The notes under the pieces are model-generated. The model did no database searches, was not told where the DNA came from, and worked only from the letters and a program-made list of their open reading frames with translations. Below are positions 1 through 12,301 of a stretch of 64,000 bases of DNA, piece by piece. Every line of letters starts with the position of its first letter. Position 1 is the first letter of the stretch. The position numbers were made by a program, and so were the translations under genes. Source of the DNA: Micropterus salmoides (lineage: Eukaryota > Chordata > Actinopteri > Centrarchiformes > Centrarchidae); assembly GCF_014851395.1 (NCBI RefSeq), contig NW_024043372.1:12142469-12206468 (forward strand), given 5' to 3'.

Positions 1-544
1 TGGAGTGTGTGAGACGAGCAGCGCCAATTTGATTTAAGTGGGAATAATGAGAGCATGCTGGGGACTGGGAGTCATGCTATGCTTTTTGACTGTAGCCTAA
101 CGTTTACTCTAAAATCACCAGTAATCTCCACACACACACGCTCTATTGAGGATTTGGAGTAGGGTTGGGAGAAACTTTACTTTGTTTTGTAGTCGCATTA
201 CACCTCCTCCCACCGCCTCCCCTCTCTGTGCACCCACAAACACACTGCAAGGCATGAGAGTGTGGGCTTCAACTAGGATGCTATGGGATGTTGACAGCTC
301 TGCTTTGCAGTAACGTTAAGGGGAAACTGGTGCAGTGTTTTACTGCAAAAACTTTTACAAAACAAGTAATTGATCCAGGTATTCTGTCTTGATATCTTAC
401 CTTGCCACAGTTACGAGTTGTTTTTGATTAACATATTTGAAGAATTTAAATAAATTGACTCCTTCACCAATGCTGGAAAAAACTCTCCACAAACACAAAA
501 TTCTCTTTACACTATTTGTCCACCAAATTTCTTGACAATCCATG

Positions 545-766
545 TACTATATTTGTGGGGTCCAAAATAACACTCGACTCGTGGGGTCTGACATCTTTGT
601 GGGGACCAAAATCAATTATGCTGGACCCCACAAGTTTAAAGGGCTGTTTGAGGGTTAAAGAGGGTTTTAGGGTTAGGGGAAGGGTTAAGATTAGGCATAT
701 AGTTAGAGGTTAGGGTAAGGGGCTATAGATGCATTATGTCAATGATGGGTCCCCACAAAGATAGTA
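545..766. mobile_element. Short inverted-repeat (MITE-like) element
   Basis: The ends are inverted copies of each other: 545-563 reads tactatatttgtggggtcc, and the reverse complement of 748-766 reads tactatctttgtggggacc (17 of 19 identical). A second GTGGGGACC copy sits at about 592-606. The interior (about 650-720) holds degenerate TTAGGG-like units. At about 220 bp with no open frame it fits a non-autonomous DNA transposon fossil. The family is not identified. GTGGGGACC-type repeats are common in fish DNA from memory. Confidence 0.55.
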
Positions 767-3700
767 ACACAAGGGGGAGTGTGTGCGTGTGTGTTAAGAC
801 AGCAGCACTTCACTAAAAGTCTGACAGCTGCCTCAGGCACATACGGGAGATGCTTGATGAGAGTCACAGAGGACAAACAAGCTGTATATCAACAAAATGC
901 TTTGTGGGATGATGTAGCGAAAGGCCAAACAGATACAGAAGGCATGGAGTGGTTACAAAAAAATAAATAAAAAGGAAGGGAAAATAGACATATCATCCTT
1001 TCCACCTGTTAGAGTTAATACAAGTACTTGACCCAGGTTTTACTAGGGCATTTGAAAGCCTATAATGACAGATTATTACAAAAAGATATTTTTAAATTGG
1101 GTTTAGTTAAAAAGGTATCACACTTTTCTACACAATAAATATGCAATTACAATGCATCATCAAGTCGTCACTAGAATAACTGTGTTCAATAAAAAATCTA
1201 AATCACTGTCACTGCATTATATCTTTCTGATTCAAAGTGAACAGGGAAATAGACAGCAATGAAAGTTAGCAAGACATTAATGAGGCGAGGCTAGAAGGTT
1301 GAGAATAGCGAAGGAACACGGTTCCTGCAAATTGACATGCTCTGGTGCTGTGGCAACCGTCTTGCATCTATAGTTGACAGTCTTGCTCAAGTGCCGCTGT
1401 GCAGCATGAACAAACTCACGCTGGCGGGTGAGCGTGTTGACATGCCAGTGGCCTTGTGGCGTTAACAAAACAGGAGAGCCTACCACCACCACCCACCTAC
1501 CCATCCCACAGAGCTCTATCAGATGTTTTAGATATTCATTGTGCCCAGAGGATGAATCCTTTGGTGATCCACTCACTCTAGTGCTACCAGGAGGTTGACA
1601 TTTGCGGTTTTGAGTGTATTTTCTTCTAGCACAACCATCGGGTCCAATTTCAGTATGACCTATACTATGGTTTATGAATAAATACATGCAATCATTCTTC
1701 TTTTATTGTTGTCACAATATGTTCTCATTGTGTGGAAGAGCAGTCGTAACTGGACAATATTTGCTTTATTGCCACACAATGATAACTATGGCAACAATAA
1801 AACAAGGCATTGTATCCATTGTGATGGATTACCTAAATGAAAGTTTCTGCTTTGTGACTTTCATATTGTAGTGAACTTAACTGAAAACAGTAGAGGCCAA
1901 GAAGGTTGGAAAAACACATTGTGCTATCTAAAACACTACAGTGTGCTTTAGAAAATGGTCAGCAGTAATATAGAGTACATATATTTGCAGTTAATGGGCT
2001 GAAACATGCAAACACCTCGGTATGGTCCTTTAGGCTCTTCCACATAGAAGTACTGAACTGTGGTGATTCAATAAATACAGCAGCAAAACAATAGCTGATG
2101 CAATATTCTGCCTTACATTACATATAAGTGTCTAGTAGAGGTTTGCCAAGTTTCATCTTTATATTCAGTTACCATCATTTTAAATTATTAATGGAGGCAC
2201 ATGAGAATTCATAACCACCTACAGTTTTTTGTGTGTACAGTAATAATTTTACCTATATGCCTATGTGTTCATTCAGCCTTTATCTAGCCAGCTGGCACCA
2301 ATGCGATTAAGAATATTTTTTCCAAGGGACGCCTGGCCTAGAAAGCAGTTGTAGACAACATACAGTAACACGCATACTAGGCAACAGTGCAATTAAAACC
2401 ACAAAGAGGTGGAAAAGTAGCTGCATAAGCACCAAACTGTAAATAATCCAATAGCAGAGCAGCAGGATCAGTGCCCAAGCCTAAACAAATCTAAGCAAAA
2501 CATAGCAGAAGTCTTAGTGAATCATAAAAAACACTAAGAACCCCCCTAAACTCACTAAGAAGGAGTTCATTCAGCCTTAAAAGGATGGGGTATGCAATTC
2601 TAATTCAGTGAATATGTCCTCACGGTCCACTAGCTGTCCGCTGTGTGTGCGCTAAAAACAAATCTGTTGTTTGTACACAATCTTGGCTCTGTAAATGGGA
2701 AACAAACTAAGTGGCTAAGACCAAGCCACCGTACACTTTTCCAGCCATGATGTGCGTGTCAGGTGACGTTAAATTACTTGCCCACGAACATTCATCTTAC
2801 TTTGTAGTTGGCCAAGACATGTTGTTGTTGTGATGTTAGCTATAGTAGCAGGAGAGTTGTGAGTATCTCTGTTTGGAGCTGGTGTGCTGGCTCTGGGACT
2901 GTCTTGTCCTCTCTGCACGTTAGCTTCGCACCAGAAACTGTAGCGACAGTTTGATAACCCAAAACTTATCTAGAGCTAGTTACAGTATTGCCGTGTCGTT
3001 GTATTTCTCCAGAATGGCGTACCCTACCTTTAAAGTACTTTTTCCGTTCCGTGCCAAAGGAGTGGTGTGTGGGTATGTGATGGCTCTTCTGCTCCATTCA
3101 GATGGTCAGAAACATCTCTAAGGCAAGAACAAGTCTCTAGTTATTTGACCAGGCTCTCCGGGCTAATGTATTCCCACTCTCACTCCCCATTTTTTTGCAG
3201 CCAACTGCAAATCTCTTTGCAGTGACAAAGCATCGCCTGTCAAGAGGATGATTCCATTGAGAGGCACTTCCTGATATGAACGGTGCATTAATGTGATTAA
3301 CCCACACTCACTATTGCCGTTTGATACAGGGGCTTAGGGGCTCATGTCACTGTGTATTCTTCTCTATTGGCATGATCAGCAGGTAATGGAAAATATGCTG
3401 CTCTGTGAGCAGAAGCAGGTAACTCAAAATGTAATCTAGAGTGGGCAACAAATTGTTATCAATAACAGAGTCCACTGCTGCTTCAAAATTCAAAAGGTAA
3501 TTAAGAACAGAATTAACCTCTGACACTCCGTAGCTTACAGAAACGGATGAATTATGCCATTTTGAAGACATAACTGTTCTCATTATGACACCAATAATTA
3601 CCAACCATTAAAATCAATAAAGATCTTGCAATCAAAATGCTGTTATTCCCACACCCCAAAGGTGTTTTGAGTATTTGCAATTAATTAACGTGCCATTAAA

Positions 3701-5398
3701 ATGTACCTGCAATCTGATTACTGCTGTTAGATTTAATTACTATATTAGATATCATAAAACCATATACATGTGTTTCCAACACTCACACAGCTAATATTAC
3801 TCATCTAGAAGAAGAAATAGCTTTTTGTGCTGGCTCCACTGTGTACTGCACTGAGAAATTATTAATTTGATGTCAAAGTCATCATCCATTCAGCTGCATA
3901 TAAATGGCTACAGGTTGTACGCAAGTTTTGATTGGACAGTGATTGAAGCTGCGAACATATGAAGCACGGCACAAAATAGCTGAGCAACGGGAAAGGAATT
4001 CTGGGATGCCATTCATGAGCCTTTTCCTCAGGCATCTTTTCCATTTCAAAGCTGGGGTATCGTCAGAAATAGATTCCTGTACCGAGCACAGCGCTTTTAA
4101 TAGAGGCATCTACCAGCTTAATCAAAGATACCCGGGAAATGGGAACATCCACCTCATGGTATATCATGAAATATTGGTGTAGGCTTAGTGTGAACTTCTT
4201 CATTTCAAAGCAGTAAAAGAGAATGTATGTGAGGATGTAAGCATGTGAGAGAAGCCTCTTGGCAGTCCCTAGAGAACATATGATGCACCAGAAGCACCAA
4301 CAGAAAAGTAAGTGAAGTGCTGTGTGCAACTCTTTCAGCTCGCATTTCTTTCGATCAATGGCTGAGATAGATAATAGCCTCCATAGAGACTTGCATCTTG
4401 CATTCTGTCTCTCTCTATCCTTGCCTCAAATCCCCATTTCTGATTTAGCATCTCTGCACACTCTCATTCTCTTCCCTCCTAGCTCTGCTGCAGCTGTCAG
4501 CAGTAGCAGCACAGGAAGCCCACCAGCTCCAGAGGGCAAGGCAGGCAGAGCACAAGAGGATCTTGGGAAGAGCACCGCGGAACATCTGGTGGACCCAGAG
4601 AGCTTGTTCGTCGCTGCCGCACGCCGCCATGTCATCACAGCTTCTTGGGCTCCCTGGTAACAACTGATCCTCTAGGCCCACCAACTCCATCAGAGTGGAG
4701 AAAATCCACTCGCTAATTAAATTATGCAAGAGGTGTGAATTAAACATGAGGCTACCACACAGGAATGTATACACACAGTGCAGACATGCACACACGCACA
4801 ACATGTAATCATACAATATAACAAACCCATTTGTATGCTGATATTGGGTGGGGTGGGGTGGGGGGGATTGTACTTGTTTCCAAACAGAATATATGATAAC
4901 ATATGACTAAAAAAGAATATGGACATCTACAGCAGACTGGTACGGATGACAGTGAAGAAATAGGTGATGAGGAATTTTGCCATCCTTGCCACCTATTACT
5001 TCCCTGAGAGCAAAAAAAAGCCCCTGCGTGGGAGTTAAGCCTGGAGCCAAAGGCAAAGCAGATTTTCTCCCTATCTCCCTTTATGTCTCTCTCCCTATGC
5101 TTCTCTCTCTCCTCCGTTTCTTTGTGTGCCTCCCTCTCCCTCACTCTCTCATTCATCCATGCCCTTTATTAATCATCCTTGGTTAGTGGGGCACAGAGCA
5201 AGGCGTTAGGAGCTCTGGGGATTGTAGAGCCATGAAATACACAGACACGCAAATTCATGTGCATGCACACTAAGAGGTACCGGACTCATAAATCTAGGCA
5301 AACATTTTTCTTTTCATCTCTTGTTTGTTTAGAAAAGATATATAAAAAAATCAATACAATATTAATTTGAAAAATACAGGAAAACTCCTAGGAATGAA

Positions 5399-5399
<1 letters not shown>

Positions 5400-5473
<74 letters not shown>
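5400..5473. repeat. (CA)n microsatellite, about 37 units
   Basis: Uninterrupted AC dinucleotide array in MAGI3 intron 1. It produces apparent Thr-His and Cys-Val open frames on the two strands, which are artefacts. Arrays this long are usually length-polymorphic. Confidence 0.98.
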
Positions 5474-5474
<1 letters not shown>

Positions 5475-6339
5475 AGCTCCAGCATACAGTGTATGGTAAT
5501 CTCCTTTACCCATAAACACACAACTGTAACTCCAGTACCAGTAAACCAATTCACCTGAAGACCTCAGCTTGGGTCAAAACCACTACAATACTACAGCAGC
5601 ATCAACAAGATGTCACAGCTATTACACCTCATTATCTCAGTGTCTGGATGTTGCAGCCAGCGTCCTATTACAGCTGGGCGACGAATGATGGTACAACGGG
5701 ATACAACACAGCCAACCACTCCGGCTTCTGTGGCCAATGGGTAGAAGAGTAGTCTGAATAATGGAGCATGCGATTAGGCCTTATTCCTATGCATGCAAGT
5801 GCACTTAACCTAGGAGGCTCCAACTGGGCTACATGCCATTATTACCATTATCACTAGTCCATCTCCCTGAGAATGTGGTGAGAGAACTGGGCAATTAGAT
5901 GTTATGGGACAGTAGGAGGTTGAAGGTAGAAGTCTGAGATAACCTTTGGGAAGTGGACAGGGATGTTGTGGTGGGTGCACAGATAAACTCACTTTATTCA
6001 CATTTTTTTCTATTTTGCAATAGTTTAGTCAGCTTTAGCACATTTATAAAGTATATATCACAGGTAAACATATAAACCTATTGTAAGTTATATGAGGAGA
6101 TAGTCTGTGAAGATACTTCTGTGCATTCATGTTTAAATATTTATTTAAGGATGTTTGTCTTGAGATGATCACAGACTGGCAGTAGTAAGTAGGCTACCAG
6201 TGTTTCTGTTGATCTCTACATTACCCGCGAGGGTTGCTGTGTTGTGTAGTGAATGCCAACATCCACAAATCAAAACGCTCCTCTGACAAACAGAGCTCAG
6301 GTGACAACAGGGTTGAGAACAGAAAGCAGGGGGACGCAC

Positions 6340-6646
6340 CTGGTTTGACGGTCTTCAAGCGAATCGGCTCCCGAAAGTGGCGTATGACAGCCAGGGTGTC
6401 ACGGTTTGTAAGTCCACTGACGGGCGTCCCGTTCACCTCCAGCAAAACGTCCCCGTAGTAGGGCAGCTTCCCGACGTGACACACCAGCACGTCCAGCTTC
6501 ATCTGACCCAGGTGGGGGAACTGTCCCAGCTCTGCTCCTCCCAGGACCTCCACCACGGAACCAAAGTCCCCCAGGTTCCCCCATGATACCGCGCACTCCA
6601 CCACTTTACTGGACCAGTGTTTCTTCTTCTTCAGTGTTCTAGACAT
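6340..6646 (-). CDS. magi3: MAGI3 coding exon 1 (N-terminus and PDZ0 domain)
   Basis: First coding exon of a membrane-associated guanylate kinase with inverted domain order (MAGI), a multi-PDZ scaffold of tight junctions and synapse-like contacts that binds receptors, PTEN and adhesion proteins. The start ATG (6646-6644) opens with MSRTLKKKKHW, the signature MAGI3 N-terminus. It continues through a PDZ-like fold to GDVLLEVNGTPVSGLTNRD, TLAVIRHFREPIRLKTVKPG. The exon ends after one base of a glycine codon at a GTGCGT donor (phase 1). The 102 residues visible cover the N-terminal PDZ0. The central loop (about residues 24-58) is the least familiar part. MAGI1 and MAGI2 have different N-termini, so MAGI3 is favoured. 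The GK, WW and remaining PDZ exons lie beyond the left edge. Confidence 0.93.
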
Positions 6647-7335
6647 GGTTACTCCCTTCTCGAAGAACTAACGATCTAACTGGGTACAGTCGCCTCGGTT
6701 TGCTGATGTTAAATGAACGCGAAGTGACGCGGCCTAATAAACCTTCCTGAGTTATTCTCCCGACCTGCTGGGTATTTCATCGTCCTAACATTTAGCCGGC
6801 TGATTTTCACCGGTGAATCTGCCGCTGAGGTCTGTCATCCCACGGGGCTTGTGCTCCGGTGTGCTCACAGTTGCCTGTGTTGCAATAATTCCAAGCGCTC
6901 CTTGTGCGTAAAACAGAGGAGCTGATAGCGGCAAGATGGTTAAAAGGGAACAGTTCAGGTTTCGTGCTTTCCTTCGCTACTCTGGAACCATATCCGTGCT
7001 TTGCTTCGTCTCTGTAGGATCCTCCCGACGCCAAGTAGTCAAATCAAAAATGTAAACAGAGAGTATTTTAGACTGTGGTGTGTCTGTCGCTGAAATGTAT
7101 TGTCAACGAGAAATCCCTTATACCTGTGGGCAGGCTGAAGATCGACGGGCGGTGGCGATCACCGGTAGGCGGTTTATGCAGTTGAGATGCAGCCCACGGT
7201 GACCGACAGACACACACGAGCGTTTGTCTGCTACAGGTTTGAACACACCTGGCACCGCCAAGAGAGACGTTGCCAACCTCCGAAACGCCCCTTTTACGCT
7301 CAGCGGTAGCAGTGTTTTCCAGACGCTTATGCTGG
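6647..7335 (-). promoter_or_regulatory. MAGI3 5' UTR and promoter region, CpG-enriched
   Basis: Directly upstream of the MAGI3 start, CpG dinucleotides become much more frequent than in flanking DNA (for example around 6705-6735, 6795-6830, 6890-6925, 7020-7035 and 7140-7300), and the enrichment stops near 7335. No TATA box is obvious. This fits a weak CpG-island promoter on the minus strand. The transcription start and any 5' UTR intron cannot be placed from sequence alone. Confidence 0.5.
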
Positions 7336-9290
7336 CTCCATCCTCCGGTGTGTTGTGGTACTAAATGAAGAAAACATACTGTATGAGTGATGATCACTGT
7401 AATTTATTGTCATTTTAGTCCCTGTCTAAAATGTATAACGTCCGTGTTTATCTGCATGTTTTACAATTTAGGCTGCGGGACAGACGTGAATATGAGGTAG
7501 AATAAGCAGAAAATAAAAGACTAACTATAAATACACGGAGCATGTAATCCTAATATCAAGCGAGCAAAACAAATTACACCTAATTAAGAGTGAATTTGCA
7601 TAGAGTGTGGTGCTATTCTTGTGGAGGACGTTCCTGTTGACGTGTCTCCACAGCGACACCTACTGACACAATCAGAGACATCCAAACTATTTAATGCTCT
7701 ATTTCATGCCTTCCCAGAGGTCTCTGATTTAGCTACACTTGCATACATATACTGTACCTCCACGCTTGACTGAATTCAGCTGCATTTATCCACGCATGAC
7801 CTATAGGGCGATGATTGAATTCACTTAATCATTATTTACGATTATCTACAGCTTTGAGTTGCCACGTCTTTGTACACAATTTTTGCATCTACTGTTCACT
7901 ATTTGTTAGTTGCTTTCTGGAGCTAGACAAGGTGTATGATTGTGTATGTGAAAAATAAACGTGATTTGTTTTGATTAGAGAAGGCTTGCAGTGGCCACAG
8001 TACTGTGTTCATGCACAACATCATCTTTTATGTAGGTCTAGAGCTGAAAATCTGACCTTTTATTCAAGGGGAAACTGTACTCCCACCTACATGCAAAGTC
8101 TACAAATTCCATGTCCTGGGAGCATATATTTTACATGCCCTTATTAATTTACATACAGATCTTTTGTCTTTAAATGCTTGTTTCATGACAAATGTTAGTG
8201 GAGCTTAATGAAAAATTCAAGATGACGCAACACGTAAGTGGTGTATAAGTGTAGCTTTGGAAGTTAATTAAACTCTATAAATGTCACTTCATCTCTGGAG
8301 ATTACTGGTTGTGTTCTGCACAAACTTTGCAAGTTATAAATGATGCTTTTGCCAAAATCTCTCTAATACAGCATGATGGATTTTGACAATTTGGGCTTTC
8401 TGACTAACAGGACAATCATATGTCAGCACCATGTAGTGGAGCTAATTAACGTTATAACTGGAACACACCTTCTGTAGTATTTATGAAGCAGCAGTTGTTT
8501 CTGTTCTGTGTGATGAATTATAAGTCTGCATTTAAACACAGAGTTGCCGCCCTGGACATTGTGCTGAATAATTCATTGCCTTGTAGAGGATGATTAACAA
8601 TGCTATCATGTCTTTGATGGGGACCGGGGATCCAAACAAACTGCAGACTTTAAAAGGCTGAACCACTGTCAGATTCAGCTCGTCTCCAAGGTTTCCTGTG
8701 ATTCTACAGGATTAATGTAGGAGGGACTTGAAAAAAGTAGGTCTTTTTTTCTTAACATCAAGACTGATGGTGGACTAACAGTTTTTTAAGGCCCATATTA
8801 GGTGGCTTTGTGGTGGCTTGACATGACTAAATCCAGATTATAATGGCTTGGCCTTTTAAACCATTCCATGGTGTGCCCAGAAATTATGTTGTGGTTCGTG
8901 CCTCTGGAATTACATGTAACCTAAATAAAATCCAGCAAGAATATTCTCTATTTTTTTCCTCATTAACACGACATTATTTTGATAAGCTATCAAACATTTT
9001 CTTTCATTTGGTCAAGCAAAAAGACCAAACATGTGCTTCTCCCAGCTTCAAAAGTGTAAGCGTTTCCATACTTTTTCTGTATACATCATCTTAAATTCTT
9101 TATCTTTGGGTTTTGGACTAAACACCTTCAACATGTCACTGGACATGGAATCTGGGAAATTGTGATTAATTATTTTCTGACATTTTACAGACAAAATGAC
9201 CAATCAAGAAAATTAATCAACAGCTTTATCATTAATGAAAATAAAAGATGTGTTGAGGCAGACATGATTATGACCAAGAACCAATGTTCA
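7336..9290. other. Intergenic DNA between MAGI3 promoter and LRIG2 3' end
   Basis: AT-rich DNA with no coding exon recognised on either strand. Stretches around 7740-7860 and 8140-8470 contain many TAAT/ATTA cores and could be non-coding regulatory DNA, but nothing here proves it. Confidence 0.5.
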
Positions 9291-9414
9291 GAATTCATGT
9301 TTAATGTTCGAGTAATTGCTACGTAACAAAAAGGCTTGTTAGACATGCTTTACAGAATGTACAGGTCCAAAACAAAGAAAAAAGGTCCAAAAATACTAAT
9401 GAAAACAAAATTTC

Positions 9415-9432
9415 AAAAAAAAAAAAAAAAAA
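9415..9432. repeat. Poly(A) run, 18 bp
   Basis: Homopolymer A on the plus strand, T on the LRIG2 sense strand. Confidence 0.9.
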
Positions 9433-11290
9433 GCAGCATTGGATATTGCCAAAGCAGTTACTGCTAAACTTTGGTATAAAGTCATAAAGGACGTTCAGAG
9501 AATAAAATCATACAAATGCACATTATGTTTATGCTGTGTTGGCAGAAATTATGGAACAGTGAATCAATATACGCCCCCTCCCCCCTCCGGCATGTAGCTC
9601 CTTTAAGATTCCTTATCACTGCAAGTTTTCATTTAAATTTCTCCATCTTGGCAAACAGTCAAAAAACATCAAGAAACAACAAAAAAGCTGCTTCCACTGA
9701 AGCAAGGAGTGTGTCAAAATGCAAAAGAGACCCAGGTCTTGGCTTGGAAAATAATACCAGTAGGTAATCAATAATCTGGGCAACACTAAATTCAGAGGAA
9801 AAGGCTTGGAATGTGTTTATCTGGCAAATCGAAGGAAAGCATGATTAACAAAATATGAAAGTGGAGGTGGAGGGGTACCGCATTTGCTGCTTAACACACA
9901 TGCAGTCAATTTTGAGTAATTATTGATTAAAAATAAAAATCATTTGTATGGCCATGTTACACTTTGTGACATGACATCAAAAACATGGCATCAAGCAACA
10001 CCGTCGCACATTTTCACTGTAGATTAACTTTTCAGCATTATTGATTTTTAGTGTCTGAAATACTCTCGAACACTCAGTGTACCACTACAAAAGAGGGAGA
10101 AAAGGAACATGACAACTCCTTTTTTGGTCAAAAATCAAAGAGTAGAATGTAGCAGTGCTAATCATCAAAAAAACAAAGTACAAAAACAAAAATAAACTTT
10201 CAAATATGTTGTCAGATGTAGCGTTGAAGAATGAGTATGATATACCCTCAATTGACAGTTTATTATCAGGTACACCTAGCTAAAACCATCTAACAACAGT
10301 CGTGCAATAAATCCTACCATCACGAAATATAAATATGATGAAAATGTGCTGCACAAAATAACAACATCTGCCAGTATAATGCAATACAATTCAACACCAC
10401 CACCACAAACTACATCCTCCAAAATGATCATACAATCCTATGTAAAAATGTTTTTCAACAAAAACTGTACATTATAACCTTCACAAAAGGTAGGATATAT
10501 CGAAGGACTGCTCTTTCGACTGCATTGCTTTCAGCAAGGTGTACCTAATAAACTGGCAACAGAGTACAATTTGCTAAATATATTGGGCAAATATAAGCTT
10601 CTGAGTCACAAAAGTGCAATAATCAAGGCGATCTAACTTAAAAACTGACATTTGGAAACAGTACAGTTTGCTAAAGCTGGCAGCTGTCGGATTGCTGACT
10701 TTCAGTTATGAGGAAAATATCACCCACTTATTGAGAAAATGTGTTCTTCTTGTTACCTGAACCAACATGTAAAAACTTCAGGAGAATGCTGGGACAATAA
10801 AGGCTTAAAATGAATACGCTTAAAATTACTGCAGCTTATGTCTCAAACATCTCTGCAAATGGACTAGTAGGACATGGCGTTTAATAGATTACTAGCCTTA
10901 TGTACAAATACATACATACATGAATAAAATAATACAATACATTCTCATTTGTCACAGTCCCAAGTGAAAACCTAGACTTGATCACTATCTACGGAAGGAT
11001 CAGGAACTTTTTAAGATAAAACTGGGATGAAAAATCTTTTAAAATGGCATGCGCACTGCATAGTAAAGTTGGCCACCATTAAATTAAGTGCCTGTAAGGT
11101 ATGACAAAAGGGAAAACAAATCAGTGCACACTGTATATATAAACCATAATGTCACCTGACCGAGGTTACTGAGAATGCTTGTTAAAAAGGCCATCCAATA
11201 AACAACCATAAGAAGATAGCCAGCAAAACCATGATTGTCACATGTGCAAAAAATTGTACGCCTTCTCTCCAAACTTATCTTTACGAAGAC

Positions 11291-11294
<4 letters not shown>

Positions 11295-11322
<28 letters not shown>
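11295..11322. repeat. Poly(A) run, 28 bp
   Basis: Uninterrupted A run on the plus strand within the presumed LRIG2 3' UTR or flank. It is a site of likely length error or polymorphism. Confidence 0.95.
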
Positions 11323-11325
<3 letters not shown>

Positions 11326-12068
11326 AAAAGGACAGAAACAAGATGAGATAATGATATAGGATATATTCATATATAGATTCATAATATATACCACAGTTTG
11401 GTGTCGAAGTCTCTGGGATTTGCATAACAGGATACCAGATAGCATAGTTTTGAGTCAGTCGGGATGGCTGTGGGAATTTGGGACATATGTTGAATGTTCT
11501 TTCCTATATTAAAACAACCACAAACTGCTGGTTAGGGAACTACATTTGTCCCGTGTTAACCCCACTTTCCCCTCCTTGGGAATAGGTGATTTGTAATTAC
11601 TACCAAAGTCATGTAGCCAGCTCCAACAGGTGTCTGTACCAGGAATGATGAGACAAAACTGGCACTGAATTTCAGCCCCACAGCGGAAGGGACAGGGGAG
11701 AGAGAGCTTATAAATACTCCACCATGTCTTGGCATTTTCTCATGGCAGCATCCGACATGACTCTTTAAAGAATACATTCATAGCTTTCTCCAAAAAGAGA
11801 ACAAAGAAGTGAGGAAGGATGTGGGAATAAGGGGTCCTGTGGAGGTGTCAAGGAGGAGGTCACTTTAATTACCGGCCCATTTCTCCGTCTGACACGGCAG
11901 TCTTTCCACAGTGGAGACCGTTAGCATGTCCTCTTGAGTGAAAGGGGAATGTAAACATACAAGAGAGCATCTTTGGCAGAATGTAAGGAGTTTCTTTGGA
12001 GGTAGTGGGGGTAGGGGAGGTGCAGCAACAAGGTGTCAGAGGCAGAACGCGGGACGGAGTATAAGGAC

Positions 12069-12301
12069 CTATGTGGGAGCAGAACGCTCCTGAGGGTTAG
12101 TCCTATTAGAGGCACTTCTGTGGTCCGGTGTGCATCGCCTGGGAAAGCTGTCCACCTCTGCTTCACTCTGTTCCTCTGCCCTGTCAGCAGTGGAAGTCAG
12201 AGGAGGTGTCCTGTGTACAGTCACTGGGTGCTGGGATGGACCTGGTTGGTGTTTTGAGGACGGATCTTCCCCTTCTCCCCAGAAGGACCTGCTAAGAAAA
12301 T
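12069..12301 (-). CDS. lrig2: LRIG2 terminal coding exon
   Basis: The acceptor is a good pyrimidine tract ending ctctttgcag; the exon begins AT and completes a GAT codon with the G of the previous exon (phase 1). It encodes 77 residues of low-complexity, Ser/Pro/Thr-rich tail starting FLSRSFWGEGED and ending SNRTNPQERSAPT before TAG at 12071-12069. The end resembles the mammalian LRIG2 C-terminus (SRTRNIQDGSEGT) weakly but at the right place. A second AG 12 bases further in would shift the frame and truncate, so it is disfavoured. Confidence 0.68.

Larger units (their letters stand above)
1..6339 (-). other. MAGI3 intron 1 (partial, no exon seen)
   Basis: No conserved coding exon is visible on either strand between the left edge and the donor of MAGI3 exon 1. 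The stretch is AT-rich single-copy DNA interrupted by a MITE-like element (545-766), a CT-rich patch near 5070-5150 and a long CA microsatellite (5400-5473). A block at about 3460-3790 is rich in TAAT/ATTA homeodomain-type cores and might be regulatory. MAGI genes typically have a very long first intron, so the absence of exon 2 (start of the guanylate-kinase-like region) is expected. Confidence 0.6.
9291..12068 (-). other. Probable LRIG2 3' UTR and flanking DNA
   Basis: Region downstream of the LRIG2 stop codon with no coding potential. Read on the minus strand, a candidate AATAAA signal is at 10259-10264 and an ATTAAA at 9300-9305; either could end the transcript. Simple A-runs (T on the sense strand) occur at 9415-9432 and 11295-11322. 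The extent of the UTR is a guess based on the long 3' UTRs usual for LRIG genes. Confidence 0.35.

Noticed and set aside
650..720. Interstitial telomere array
   Set aside because: Only a few degenerate TTAGGG-like units inside a MITE-like element; not an array.
4322..4660. 112-codon plus-strand frame
   Set aside because: Low-complexity Ser/Ala/Leu composition in MAGI3 intron 1, overlapped by opposite-strand frames of equal length; no recognisable domain or splice sites.
5351..5558. Open frames on both strands with Cys-Val or Thr-His repeats
   Set aside because: Produced by the CA microsatellite at 5400-5473. The same applies to frames at 37844-38195 and 63346-63705.
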